Below are positions 1 to 8,250 of a DNA stretch of 64,000 nucleotides, piece by piece (the first letter of the stretch is position 1; each line of letters opens with the position of its first letter). Under the pieces are notes generated by a model. The model saw only the letters and a program-made list of their open reading frames with translations, was not told the origin of the DNA and ran no database searches. The stretch spans positions 170,611 to 234,610 of the forward strand of contig JAQWIT010000008.1 in NCBI GenBank assembly GCA_029248745.1, written 5' to 3'. A program made the translations under genes and the position numbers. Origin of the DNA: Gammaproteobacteria bacterium (lineage in GTDB: Bacteria > Pseudomonadota > Gammaproteobacteria > Nitrosococcales > Methylophagaceae).

Positions 1-773
1 TTAAAGCAAATTTATCAACAATCGATGGGAAATCTTAATCTTGTCAATCAATTAGCACACTAGCAATTGCACGGTATTAAACTGGTTAAGCCGACTTTAG
101 CGTTATTAGATAATTGGTTAGCTAAGACGACTATGCGTTGGCCAGGTTTAGCCGTTGTTGTTGTGACGTTACTGTTGTTGTTACTGTTTCAAGATACGAT
201 TAGTCAATAGTTAACGGAAGTATCCGATGAAGCTGCCATAGATGATGTCACAGAGATTATTGAGGAAGAGGCAGAGTTGCCTATTGTTGTGACGTAAGCT
301 CAGGCAGAACGAGACGAATTAGCTGATTTAATTGCAGACATTCCTAATATTAATGAGCAGGAAGCCGCAGCGCTTGAATCGATTGATCTGAAAAAAAGAA
401 GGAGCCGGTACAGCGTCCTGTTTTTGTCGCACCTGCTGAGCCGTTAGTGAGTGTGCCCGATTTTCTGAAACAGGATTGGTTAATGGCACAGCCAGTCAGC
501 CATTATACATTCCAATTGATGGGGCCTTGGGCACGAGAGGAAGTGTACGATTTTATTGACCAGTATGCATTGGTCGGTGATGTGGCTGTTTTTGAACGCA
601 TGCGTAACGGCCAGGTATGGCATGTTTTAGTTTATGGGTCTTTTAAAGATAAACAAGCGGCTTTAAAAGCTAGTGCAGCTTGGCCACCACCGTTGAATAC
701 CCTGCCATCGTGGTTGCGTAAAATGAGTAGTGTCCAACAGCAAATCAAAGATAAGGCTGTAATTTCTCAATAA
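1..773 (+). pseudogene. Degraded DamX-like AAA/SPOR-domain protein (3' part)
   Basis: Read in frame 1, the left edge resembles the C-terminal end of an ExeA/DamX-type AAA ATPase domain. A hydrophobic transmembrane stretch rich in Val and Leu follows (about 145-195), then an acidic linker. Frame 1 is broken by TAG at 61-63, TAG at 208-210 and TAA at 295-297. Near the A-run at 391-397 the homologous frame changes to frame 3, which stays open to 773 and encodes a SPOR-like peptidoglycan-binding domain (from about 500, starting around HYTFQLMG). Intact relatives bind septal peptidoglycan at division sites. Two of the stops are one C-to-T change from Gln codons. The 5' part lies outside the window. 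The 3' end overlaps the convergent decarboxylase gene by 29 bases. Confidence 0.7.
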
Positions 774-1944
774 GGGCTTTAGCATTGATTTGTTTGTTCG
801 CGAAAACGGCGCGATAAACCTCTTTGTTATTTCTTTTAGCGGTGGAGAGTATGCCTTGTTGTAGGAGTTTATCGAGATTCTTATTCGTTTCGAAGCAAAC
901 AATGCCACTGGGTGAAGTGAACGTAGGCCAATTTGTTAACTCATTGAGCTTTTCTGAAAAGAATTGTGCTTGTTCTAGCGTGAAGCGACTACTTTGGCGT
1001 AAGGTTTCGACGCCTGACGAAACCAGTGTGAACCACAGTGGTAGAAAACTCTCTCCGCCTTGTGAACCTGGTAGTCTATTATTAGGTTGTTGTTGGAGAT
1101 AATCTGCCTCAATTGACAGCATTAAATTGACAGGCTGTTGATAGAGAAGCACGCTACAAGGCTTAGGCTGCCCCCATGCTTTATGTGGATCAAAGCATAT
1201 CGAGTTTGCTTGAAATCCTGGCTTTTCAAATAAGTCTTGACGTTCGGGTAGTAATTTTAAATGGCCGCCCCATGCCGCATCGATATGGCACCAAGTATCG
1301 ATTTGATTGGCCAGTTTTATACAGTCACTTATTGGATCGAAGATACCCGTTGACGTTGTACCGGCAGTGGCGATGATGGCAAGAGGCTGTTTAACTTGGC
1401 ATGCTGCACTGAGTTGCATTAGGTTTACTTTATCTTCGTTATCTGTCGCAATAGGCTGGCATGTCAGCCCTAAAATTTGGCACGCTTTATAAATGGAATA
1501 GTGGGCTGTTTGTGCGAGATAAACGGTATCTCTGTTTGGATATCGTTGCTTGGCTTGCCAGAGTGCTTCTAAGTTACCGTAGCTTGCACCGGCAGTGAAA
1601 TGGCCATGGTTTTGCTCGAAAACGTCGCACAGCCAGTCTAACGTCTGGTTTTTAAGTGCATTGAGTACGGGATATAGCTCTGGTGAGAGTAAATTACCAT
1701 TGTGCAGGCTCGAGAGTATTTGTCCGATTAAGCTCTCATTGCTGATGCTGGTAGTCATATGGGCCGCCCAGCCTGTGCTTTGATGCTGACACCCTTCTGC
1801 AAGTAATTGTTGTACTTGATTGGCGATAATATCCATATCGTTACCCTGATCATCAATGGTTGTAGATTTAATTGCTAGGGCTTCAAATGAGGTCACTTCT
1901 TTTAGTTGTTGAAGTGTTTTGAGGGCTTGATCTAACTCTGTCAT
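745..1944 (-). CDS. PLP-dependent group II decarboxylase, tyrosine decarboxylase (MfnA)-like
   Basis: A fold-type I PLP enzyme of 399 residues. The Schiff-base lysine is K255 in the FDPHKAW motif, the cofactor aspartate is D222 in HIDAAWGG, and a Gly-rich phosphate-binding segment (FTAGASYGNLEAL) lies near residue 116. This is the group II amino-acid decarboxylase layout. In archaea MfnA makes tyramine (and can make beta-alanine from aspartate) for methanofuran. Its start overlaps the stop of the MfnE-like kinase by ATGA, so the two are translationally coupled at the end of a methanofuran/H4MPT operon. A tyrosine decarboxylase role is inferred from this context; aspartate or glutamate could also be the substrate. 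The family is clear, the substrate is not. Confidence 0.75.
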   Translation of the reverse strand: MTELDQALKTLQQLKEVTSFEALAIKSTTIDDQGNDMDIIANQVQQLLAEGCQHQSTGWAAHMTTSISNESLIGQILSSLHNGNLLSPELYPVLNALKNQTLDWLCDVFEQNHGHFTAGASYGNLEALWQAKQRYPNRDTVYLAQTAHYSIYKACQILGLTCQPIATDNEDKVNLMQLSAACQVKQPLAIIATAGTTSTGIFDPISDCIKLANQIDTWCHIDAAWGGHLKLLPERQDLFEKPGFQANSICFDPHKAWGQPKPCSVLLYQQPVNLMLSIEADYLQQQPNNRLPGSQGGESFLPLWFTLVSSGVETLRQSSRFTLEQAQFFSEKLNELTNWPTFTSPSGIVCFETNKNLDKLLQQGILSTAKRNNKEVYRAVFANKQINAKALIEKLQPYL

Positions 1945-2534
1945 AGTACTAGTGCTTGTTTCGGTAGGGCTAGAGAGTAGTCTGTTATTTGGCTTACATC
2001 GAACAGTTCAGTGACTATTTCAGTGTCGTTATACTGTTTTGGAAATGTTAGATCTAAAGTGCCTATCTTGCTTAATGTCTGGATGGAGTTGTATTGCTGT
2101 ATTTGATGTTTGAGTAGAGTTAGCTTTTTAGGTTTCAATTGTTGCGCTAACCATAATGCGAGACTATCTGAAGTCGTCTCCCAGTTTTGTCTTATTTGCT
2201 TTTCTTTTAATAAGTTATTATCTGGAAGCCAGATCGACAGCATGTTCTCTGGTGCTTTGAAAGGTGCTTGTGTTGGGTAATACAAAGGGATGGATCGATC
2301 ACAAAGACCGAGTAACAGTAGGCCGAATTGTGACATAGCTAGTAAGGCCATATGGTGGGCATGGGCATCATCAATATTATGCTGTTGTTGGGCTTGTCTT
2401 ATTTGGTCAGCGAAGGGGCCGCCACCAGGGACAATGATGATAGACTCACGCTGAGAGAGTGTGGCTAATTTATCCAGCCAATTGGGTAATAAGCGGCTAT
2501 TAAAAAGGCTACCGCCTAATTTGACGATGACCAT
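1941..2534 (-). CDS. Amino-acid-kinase-fold protein, MfnE-like
   Basis: A small amino-acid kinase family protein (197 residues) with the N-terminal KLGGSLF nucleotide-binding motif and the VPGGGPFAD glycine loop near residue 36. In archaea the related MfnE phosphorylates aminomethylfuran phosphate to the diphosphate used for methanofuran assembly. Methylotroph H4MPT islands carry homologues annotated as uridylate or aspartate kinase-like proteins. It starts 2 bases after pabB ends and overlaps the next gene by ATGA, so it is an internal operon gene. It is shorter than true aspartokinase or glutamate 5-kinase and has no regulatory domain, which fits the cofactor role. The specific reaction is inferred from family and neighbours. 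Confidence 0.7.
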   Translation of the reverse strand: MVIVKLGGSLFNSRLLPNWLDKLATLSQRESIIIVPGGGPFADQIRQAQQQHNIDDAHAHHMALLAMSQFGLLLLGLCDRSIPLYYPTQAPFKAPENMLSIWLPDNNLLKEKQIRQNWETTSDSLALWLAQQLKPKKLTLLKHQIQQYNSIQTLSKIGTLDLTFPKQYNDTEIVTELFDVSQITDYSLALPKQALVL

Positions 2535-2536
2535 GG

Positions 2537-3922
2537 CTAACGTAACTGATCAATGATATTCAATATTGCTGCCGCTTTGTCATGGACTTCTTGGTACTCT
2601 TGTTCGGCGTTTGAATCAGCCACGATACCACCGCCAGCCCAAAAGCGAAGGCGATTATTATTGTAGACGAGTGTTCGGATAAGGATGTTACTGTCCATAT
2701 TGCCATCAAAACCGATGTAAGCCATGCTGCCACAATAGGCACCACGTCTATCCGGTTCTAGTTCTTCAATGATTTCCATTGCTCGGAGTTTGGGCGCACC
2801 TGTAATTGAGCCACCAGGGAAACAAGCACGGAGTAATGAAACAGCAGTTTCATGTTCTGCGAGCATGCCTGTAATGGTGCTGACGAGATGGTGAACGGTA
2901 GCGAAGGTTTCTAGTGCAAAGGGTTTGGGAACGTTTATCGAACCTGACTGGCAGGCTTTGCCTAGATCATTACGTAGTAAGTCGACGATCATTAAGTTTT
3001 CTGCCCGATCTTTAATACTGTTTTGTAGTTCATTTGCTAATGCAATATCCCGTTTTGGATTAGTGAGATCCCGGGGTCTTGTGCCTTTAATTGGTTTTGT
3101 CTCGACTTGACCTTGTTTTAGTTTTAATAAGCGTTCTGGTGATGAACTGATAATGCTCAAGTTCGGTGTATCAAAGAAACAAGAAAAGGGGGCTGCATTT
3201 TGCTTTCGTAACAAAGCATAAACATGCCAAGGATCGCCTTCAGCTGCAATTTCAAACCGTTTGGCAAGGTTGACTTGGTAGCAGTCGCCTTCACGAATAT
3301 ACTCTTTTATTTTGTCGAAGGCAGTATTGTATTGTGTTGTTCCAAGTTGGCTGTTTAAGCTGCCAGAAACGGTCATCGTTTGTTGGGGAGGCATTTGGTC
3401 AGCATTGAGAAGAGAGATCAATTGTTGCCAGCTTTGTTCGGTCGAGGCATCCAATTTGAAGCTGGCTAAATAGCATTGCTTTAATTTGTGATCGATTACA
3501 ACCGCCCAGTCATAGAGACCAACAAGCATATCTGCTGCATTCTCTTGGTTAGCCGCTATATTAGGTAAATCTTCAATCTGACGACCTAAGTCATAACTAA
3601 AGAGGCCAATTGCACCACCACAAAATGGCAAGTTTGTTGTTGCTTGTTTGGGGTGCTCTGAGAGCTGTTGTTGTAAAACTTGAAAAGGGTCACCAGAAAT
3701 TATGTCGGTTGACTTATGTGTTTCAATTGTTGTTTGTTGACCATGGGTGGTTAATGTTTTGAAAGGCGCTGCCGCAATGATGTCGTAACGACTATTAAGG
3801 GTTGTGTCTGTTGTACTATCGAAAAAGACCGGCCAAGGTAAATGGCGGATACGATTAAAATAGTCGCTTGAATCCGAGCTGTAGGGTAAGGGTTCACAAA
3901 AAGGTGGGAGAAGTGTCGACAT
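2537..3922 (-). CDS. pabB: Aminodeoxychorismate synthase component I (PabB)
   Basis: A chorismate-binding enzyme of 461 residues. The C-terminal half shows the PIKGT motif (about residues 275-279; Lys is diagnostic of PabB-type enzymes), DLLRNDLG, and the metal/chorismate segment FPGGSITGAPK followed by GAYCGSMAYIG. It makes 4-amino-4-deoxychorismate with a glutaminase partner, the route to p-aminobenzoate. In H4MPT islands pabB is common because p-aminobenzoate is a precursor of the methanopterin arylamine as well as of folate. It lies 9 bases after orfY and 2 bases before the MfnE-like gene, with no pabA nearby. Anthranilate synthase is less likely given the PIKGT lysine. Confidence 0.88.
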   Translation of the reverse strand: MSTLLPPFCEPLPYSSDSSDYFNRIRHLPWPVFFDSTTDTTLNSRYDIIAAAPFKTLTTHGQQTTIETHKSTDIISGDPFQVLQQQLSEHPKQATTNLPFCGGAIGLFSYDLGRQIEDLPNIAANQENAADMLVGLYDWAVVIDHKLKQCYLASFKLDASTEQSWQQLISLLNADQMPPQQTMTVSGSLNSQLGTTQYNTAFDKIKEYIREGDCYQVNLAKRFEIAAEGDPWHVYALLRKQNAAPFSCFFDTPNLSIISSSPERLLKLKQGQVETKPIKGTRPRDLTNPKRDIALANELQNSIKDRAENLMIVDLLRNDLGKACQSGSINVPKPFALETFATVHHLVSTITGMLAEHETAVSLLRACFPGGSITGAPKLRAMEIIEELEPDRRGAYCGSMAYIGFDGNMDSNILIRTLVYNNNRLRFWAGGGIVADSNAEQEYQEVHDKAAAILNIIDQLR

Positions 3923-3931
3923 GTCAGTATT

Positions 3932-4972
3932 TTACGATAACTGCTGGCAGGCAAGAAGGGCTATTGCAGCAACAGGCGCATGATCTGTTGCTTGAGATGA
4001 GTGTGGTGATGTAAGCTCGCCAAACTCGATATATGGACTACCTAGTTGTTCTGCAAATTCTCGGGCCATAAAGCGTCCTATCCCTGCGCCAATGATGGGG
4101 GCTTGTGGAGACATAGGATTGTGGTGACTTAATACATTTTGACAGGCTTGTTGGAGTTGTTGGGATTGTTGTTGCGTAAACCAGTTTGCTAAGGCCAGCC
4201 AATCTTGCTCAGGAAAATTGTAGCCATCGGTACCGAGTAATCTAGCGAGGCGGCGGATACAGTCTTGTTTTTGCCAAGGCTGGCCATCGGATGAATGATC
4301 TTGAATATGGTCAGGATTTAATTGTCCCGTTATAGACCAGCAATCCCCGCTGGTAGCAAAGACTTCGGCAGCGATTCTAATGGTTTTATTGTCAAAAGGG
4401 ACGGAGTGAGCAATGGAAATGAGCGGCGTTCTGATAACGCCCGTGTAATGTAATTCACTGTTCGCCTGACGTTGGTAATCGGTATAAGCTTTGGCCTGAA
4501 CTAGGTGGGCATCAATAGCGATGATATCGCTAGTGGTACTGCCTATGTCGATAAACAGGCCTTGTTTTACATGAGTTGCCGTATAGGCTGCACTGGCATG
4601 CCAATTCAGGGAGGCAACGTGTTGCCAGTCTGCAATGGCTTCTTTTGGTGTAAGCCAGCCATGTGCCCCTGCATAGATGTGGCAATGATGTTTGTTTAAT
4701 CGTGTTTCAACACATTCTATGATTGCTGCAACACCTGCTTGTCGATCGGGAAAGATATCGACTAATTCACCGGTCATGGTTATGGCGTTAACATGTGCAG
4801 ACAGCTTGAGATTTTGAATTGCGGTGTCTATCGCTTTTTCCAATTGCTCGATGCCTCGCCAAAGCGGGCAAGGTAATTCAAACACTTGGCGTAATTCACC
4901 TTGTTGTGTGCATTGCGCGACTTTGAGGTGAGCACCACCAATATCCCATGCCGTAATCATATTTTGTGTCAT
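3932..4972 (-). CDS. orfY: H4MPT-linked C1 transfer pathway protein (OrfY, hydantoinase/MfnF-like)
   Basis: A protein of 346 residues in the hydantoinase/oxoprolinase-like ASKHA ATPase group. It has an N-terminal phosphate motif WDIGGAHLK, a second phosphate motif DIGSTTSDII near residue 154, and a C-terminal adenosine-type glycine segment APIIGAGIGRF. Archaeal MfnF, of the same family, joins the aminomethylfuran diphosphate to glutamyl-tyramine to complete the methanofuran core. In methylotrophs the homologue is orfY of the H4MPT island, and mutants of such genes lose the pathway. The start overlaps the stop of the upstream ATP-grasp gene (ATGA). The assignment is secure at family level; the reaction is inferred. 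Confidence 0.8.
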   Translation of the reverse strand: MTQNMITAWDIGGAHLKVAQCTQQGELRQVFELPCPLWRGIEQLEKAIDTAIQNLKLSAHVNAITMTGELVDIFPDRQAGVAAIIECVETRLNKHHCHIYAGAHGWLTPKEAIADWQHVASLNWHASAAYTATHVKQGLFIDIGSTTSDIIAIDAHLVQAKAYTDYQRQANSELHYTGVIRTPLISIAHSVPFDNKTIRIAAEVFATSGDCWSITGQLNPDHIQDHSSDGQPWQKQDCIRRLARLLGTDGYNFPEQDWLALANWFTQQQSQQLQQACQNVLSHHNPMSPQAPIIGAGIGRFMAREFAEQLGSPYIEFGELTSPHSSQATDHAPVAAIALLACQQLS

Positions 4973-5985
4973 AAGGTCAGTTTGATCGTTTGTCGCCGTG
5001 TAATGGGATTCACTGATTTATTTTCTATTATGTCAAAGAAACGTTGCATTGGGTTGAGGTTTAATGAGTGAGTGAGCCCAGTGTAACTTGTTGTGTGTCT
5101 TGGGTTAATATCAACGATGAAGTGTCCTTGTTGATTACTGATTAAATCGATGCCAATAAAGCCGACTAATCCAGGTACGGCAGTATGTAACCTCTTGGCG
5201 AGCAGGTTTATTTGTTTCAGACTTGGGATGTCATCAACATGATTGATAGTACAGGCGGATAAGGATAGTTTTCCTTGTGACTGTTCAAGGTGTTGTCGAT
5301 TGATGGAGAGGACTTCAATCGCATTTTTTGAGGCTAACAAACAGAGGCTGATGGTTTTTCCGCCTATGTAGGGCTGGACTATGTATTGTTCTAATTCTTG
5401 AGTTTGTTTAGCATTTAGGCTTTTTTGTAAATCTGTTGTAGATTTAAAGTAAGTGGTGTTAATGCAGCCTGCACCGTCTCGAGGTTTGAGTATAAAGCCA
5501 TTCTGAGGGTTAGCGGATGGAACGTGCCATTTGGAAGCCAATTGGGTTGTTATTGTTGGTATACCTGTCTGTACGAGGTGTTGATAACAATGTAATTTGT
5601 CGCTACATAATTGTATTGTTGTTGGTTGGCAACCCAAAAGCATTTTACCGGCATCGGCGGCTTGCTGCTGGAGCATTGCTAAGGTATTGTCGGTTTCTGG
5701 CGCGATGATGAGGATGGCATCGCAGCGTTGTAAATGTTGCTCCCAAGCTTGGTGATAGTCATTTAAAGTCGTGACGGTATGGCAGTGGTGTTGGTCATTT
5801 TTCTCAAAGAGATCAAGTTTGTTAAGTCGTTTGTCTCTGAGTGTCATTAAACTACACTGTTGTGTGGCATGGCTGTCCTCTAATACAGCCATCACCATTT
5901 GATCTCCTTCTTTAGCAAGAGTTGGAGGTAGCTTTTGTTCAGCTAGCGCACCGCTTGTGATATGTTCGTAAACAAATAGTTTCAT
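4969..5985 (-). CDS. orf17: ATP-grasp ligase (Orf17, MfnD-like)
   Basis: A 338-residue ATP-grasp protein. The lysine-containing ATP-binding strand FILKPRDGAGC lies near residue 163, and the C-terminal metal-binding segment IDLISNQQGHFIVDINPRHT carries the usual D and N residues. In archaea the ATP-grasp enzyme MfnD ligates glutamate to tyramine in methanofuran synthesis, and orf17 is the methylotroph counterpart. It is the first gene of a five-gene minus-strand operon (orf17-orfY-pabB-MfnE-like-decarboxylase). Its start codon is only 23 bases from the divergent orf9 start. No strong Shine-Dalgarno is visible upstream of the ATG. Confidence 0.78.
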   Translation of the reverse strand: MKLFVYEHITSGALAEQKLPPTLAKEGDQMVMAVLEDSHATQQCSLMTLRDKRLNKLDLFEKNDQHHCHTVTTLNDYHQAWEQHLQRCDAILIIAPETDNTLAMLQQQAADAGKMLLGCQPTTIQLCSDKLHCYQHLVQTGIPTITTQLASKWHVPSANPQNGFILKPRDGAGCINTTYFKSTTDLQKSLNAKQTQELEQYIVQPYIGGKTISLCLLASKNAIEVLSINRQHLEQSQGKLSLSACTINHVDDIPSLKQINLLAKRLHTAVPGLVGFIGIDLISNQQGHFIVDINPRHTTSYTGLTHSLNLNPMQRFFDIIENKSVNPITRRQTIKLTL

Positions 5986-6008
5986 TGGAGTTCTATCGAG
6001 GAGGTTGA

Positions 6009-6725
6009 GTGGAGATTATACCGGTCATTGATTTGATGGGGGGAAAGGTTGTACACGCTAAGGCCGGAGAACGACAAACTTATCAAGCTATTCAATCTGT
6101 CTTGACCAAAGCGACCGACTTACATTCAGTTGTTGCTGATATCTTGTCCTTTTACCCATTCAAAACGATGTACATCGCTGATTTAGATGCGATAACGGGC
6201 AGAGGCCTTGATGTTACTCAATATCAACGATGCTTAGCCCAATTCCCAGAGGTCACGTTTTGGCTTGATGCAGGGGTTTGTAACCAAGCTGATTGCGATA
6301 GCTTTCCGATTTCGGAACGCTTAGTGATGGCTTTGGGCAGTGAAAGCTTACAAACATTGTCTTTATTAAAAGAGGCTCGGTCTTCTGTGCTTTCATTGGA
6401 TTTTAAACAAGGCCGTTTTCTGGGAGATCAGCGCCTATTAGAGCAAGTCGAATTATGGCCAGATAAGGTGATTGTGATGAATTTAGATCGGGTCGGATTA
6501 AGTCAGGGGCCAGATTTAGTTTTAATGGGGGCTTTGCGAGAAAAGAAACGGGAGGTGAGTCTGATCGCAGCGGGTGGTGTTCGTCTGGAAGATATTACTA
6601 TTTTAGCTGAGTTAGGTGTGGAGCAGGTGTTAATCGCAAGTCTCCTGCATCAAGGTCTGTTGACACGTGAATGCCTAAGGATTATAAGTGAGCCCGTCTC
6701 AATCAAGGGCGGGCTCACTGAATAA
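6009..6725 (+). CDS. orf9: HisA-like TIM-barrel protein of the H4MPT island (Orf9)
   Basis: A 238-residue HisA/HisF-type beta/alpha barrel. The N-terminal VIDLMGGKVVHA resembles HisA's IDLxxGxxV, and the phosphate-binding loops AAGGVR and QVLIASLLHQG lie near the C terminus. The GTG start has a strong GAGGAGG ribosome site just upstream. True HisA sits in his operons, and there is none here. This isolated HisA-like form is the orf9 type of methylotroph C1 islands. A TIM-barrel step in building the furan or another cofactor part is plausible but unproven. It is the only plus-strand gene in the island, squeezed between the divergent orf17 and the convergent fae. Confidence 0.75.
   Translation: MEIIPVIDLMGGKVVHAKAGERQTYQAIQSVLTKATDLHSVVADILSFYPFKTMYIADLDAITGRGLDVTQYQRCLAQFPEVTFWLDAGVCNQADCDSFPISERLVMALGSESLQTLSLLKEARSSVLSLDFKQGRFLGDQRLLEQVELWPDKVIVMNLDRVGLSQGPDLVLMGALREKKREVSLIAAGGVRLEDITILAELGVEQVLIASLLHQGLLTRECLRIISEPVSIKGGLTE
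6689..6719. terminator. Bidirectional hairpin between orf9 and fae
   Basis: A perfect 9-bp inverted repeat (GTGAGCCCG / CGGGCTCAC) with a 13-base loop. It lies inside the last codons of orf9 and just beyond the fae stop on the other strand. The placement between convergent genes suggests a shared terminator or mRNA 3'-end stabiliser. Neither side has a clean U tract, so intrinsic termination is uncertain. Confidence 0.5.
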
Positions 6726-6735
6726 TCTGACTTAC

Positions 6736-7257
6736 TCAGCCTTCTGCAGCGAAAGGATGCTCAGAAGCTTTGTATTGTGCTACAACATCAGCTGCTTTAG
6801 GTTCACGTGCTACAGCGCGTTTGATTGATTCTTTTGTTGCACGGTAGTTCCAATCTTGAATTTTTTGATCGTTGTCTGCTGTTGGAGAAATGAAAACACC
6901 AACACAGATGAAACAATCATCAGCTTCAGCCATAGGAATTGTGCCATCTTCAACACACTCAGCAACAGCCACAGCAACGCCGCGCTGTGCTGGGCCGAAC
7001 ATTTGAACGGCTTGTTTCATGTTTTTGATAGTGACTTTGTTAAACATAACTGTTGCAGGTTTCACCATTAAATTAGGCGCAACTACAGCAAGTAAGCCAT
7101 TAACACCGGCTTTTTGGTCTGTTAGTGTGCGGCAAAAGGCATCTTCTGCTGCTGAACCACGAGGGCCCATAACTAAGTCAATATGAGCAACGTTGTCTAG
7201 ATCTCCATCTTCAATGACAAGAGATTCCCCTACAAGTACACGATCGATAACTGGCAT
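6736..7257 (-). CDS. fae: Formaldehyde-activating enzyme
   Basis: Fae condenses formaldehyde with H4MPT to methylene-H4MPT, the entry step of the cytoplasmic C1 oxidation pathway. The 173-residue length and the motifs [19 protein letters not shown] and [16 protein letters not shown] match methylotroph Fae closely. H25 in VAHIDL corresponds to the conserved active-site histidine. The ATG at 7257 is preceded by an AGGA-type ribosome site. A 144-base leader with a perfect hairpin separates it from orf5 upstream, which suggests its own promoter or a processed transcript; Fae is normally a very abundant protein. Genes for the next steps (mch) and for cofactor assembly surround it. Confidence 0.97.
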   Translation of the reverse strand: MPVIDRVLVGESLVIEDGDLDNVAHIDLVMGPRGSAAEDAFCRTLTDQKAGVNGLLAVVAPNLMVKPATVMFNKVTIKNMKQAVQMFGPAQRGVAVAVAECVEDGTIPMAEADDCFICVGVFISPTADNDQKIQDWNYRATKESIKRAVAREPKAADVVAQYKASEHPFAAEG

Positions 7258-7401
7258 ATTATTTTGTCCTGTTCCAAAAAATTATTAAAAATTCTCAATT
7301 AATTCAACACTCCCTCGAGTGTTGAGGTTATACGTATTAAAGGAACGTATGCCCTGCTCAGTATTATGATTTTTTAGGATACACAATGACTGAAATTCTT
7401 T
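7258..7401 (-). promoter_or_regulatory. fae upstream region with a 9-bp hairpin
   Basis: A non-coding spacer between the orf5 stop and the fae start. It holds a perfect inverted repeat TCAACACTC (7304-7312) / GAGTGTTGA (7317-7325) with a 4-base loop CCTC. On the fae strand an AT-rich stretch and the ribosome site follow. The hairpin could be a 5'-leader stem, a protein-binding palindrome or an attenuator. I see no convincing full sigma-70 promoter, only AT-rich -10-like pieces. Confidence 0.5.
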
Positions 7402-8250
7402 TTAAGAAAGCGCCTGAGAAAATGCATAAATTAGCAAGCTTGCGGCGGCCATATCTGCAGTTGTACCCGGGTTAATCGCATTCTGCTTTAATTCTGTGTC
7501 CCATAGGGTGATGTCGGTCTCAAATTCACTCAGATTCTGGTTTTTCGCCATCTTTTCGATTATTTTTTTTGACCTAGTCATCACTGTGGTTGCACATGCC
7601 AAACCTTGTTTGCGATATATCAAGCTGTCTGGCATTGCTGACAGAAGCTTAAGATACGCGAAAGCGGTAGCCCATTCAATACTTTCCCCACAATTAATCG
7701 ATAATGTCAAATTGCTTAAACCGACCTCAAAAATATCATGATAGTTATTGCTATATTGTGCTGCGATTGAATCATAATCTTCAGCAAGCTGCATAGCCTG
7801 TTTTAGGCCTACTGTCGGAGTTGAATGAATGTCTTGCTCTTTATTTTTTCCAAGGCCCCCAGGCTGGGCAATTTGAATCGCTTGATAGGCTAATTTTGTA
7901 TCTTCATTAGAGAGAGAGTTGAGGGTGCGCGATAACGCTGTCGGTAATTGTTCAAAATACTGGCATGAGTGGATGGCTTTGCAGAGTGGTGCAAAGAGTA
8001 AAATGATGCCTAGATTGGTGTTACAGTCTACAACCGTCCTGGTTGCTTTGACTGCATTTAAGATCATTTCGCCGATACTTTGATCGGGTTGTGATAAGCC
8101 GAGTGCGATAGCATGTGCACTGTCGATAAATTGTTGTATCGACATGTCATGGCCATCACTAAAGCAATTAACATTGCCGGGTTTGGGTGCTGATACTTCT
8201 TGAATACATGCCCAAGTAATCGCGTTTTCTATTTCCTTAGTGCTGAGCAT
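7402..8250 (-). CDS. orf5: CitG-like (triphosphoribosyl-dephospho-CoA synthase family) protein, Orf5
   Basis: The ATG at 8250 (MLSTKEIENAI) gives about 282 residues. The reading frame is open further upstream, but this start leaves a short 14-base overlap with orf7 and begins at the family's usual N-terminus. Motifs include the SAPKPGNVN segment near the start and NTNLGIILLFAPL, both typical of the CitG/MdcB family, and a C-terminal NPGTTADMAAASLL. Genes of this type are the orf5 of bacterial H4MPT islands, needed for H4MPT synthesis. In C1 islands the CitG-like enzyme is thought to transfer a phosphoribosyl-type group, but its exact substrate is not settled. It is transcribed with mch and orf7. 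Confidence 0.8.
   Translation of the reverse strand: MLSTKEIENAITWACIQEVSAPKPGNVNCFSDGHDMSIQQFIDSAHAIALGLSQPDQSIGEMILNAVKATRTVVDCNTNLGIILLFAPLCKAIHSCQYFEQLPTALSRTLNSLSNEDTKLAYQAIQIAQPGGLGKNKEQDIHSTPTVGLKQAMQLAEDYDSIAAQYSNNYHDIFEVGLSNLTLSINCGESIEWATAFAYLKLLSAMPDSLIYRKQGLACATTVMTRSKKIIEKMAKNQNLSEFETDITLWDTELKQNAINPGTTADMAAASLLIYAFSQALS

Noticed and set aside
6009..6725. True histidine-pathway hisA
   Set aside because: There is no other his gene nearby, and it lies in an H4MPT island where an orf9 HisA-like protein is expected.
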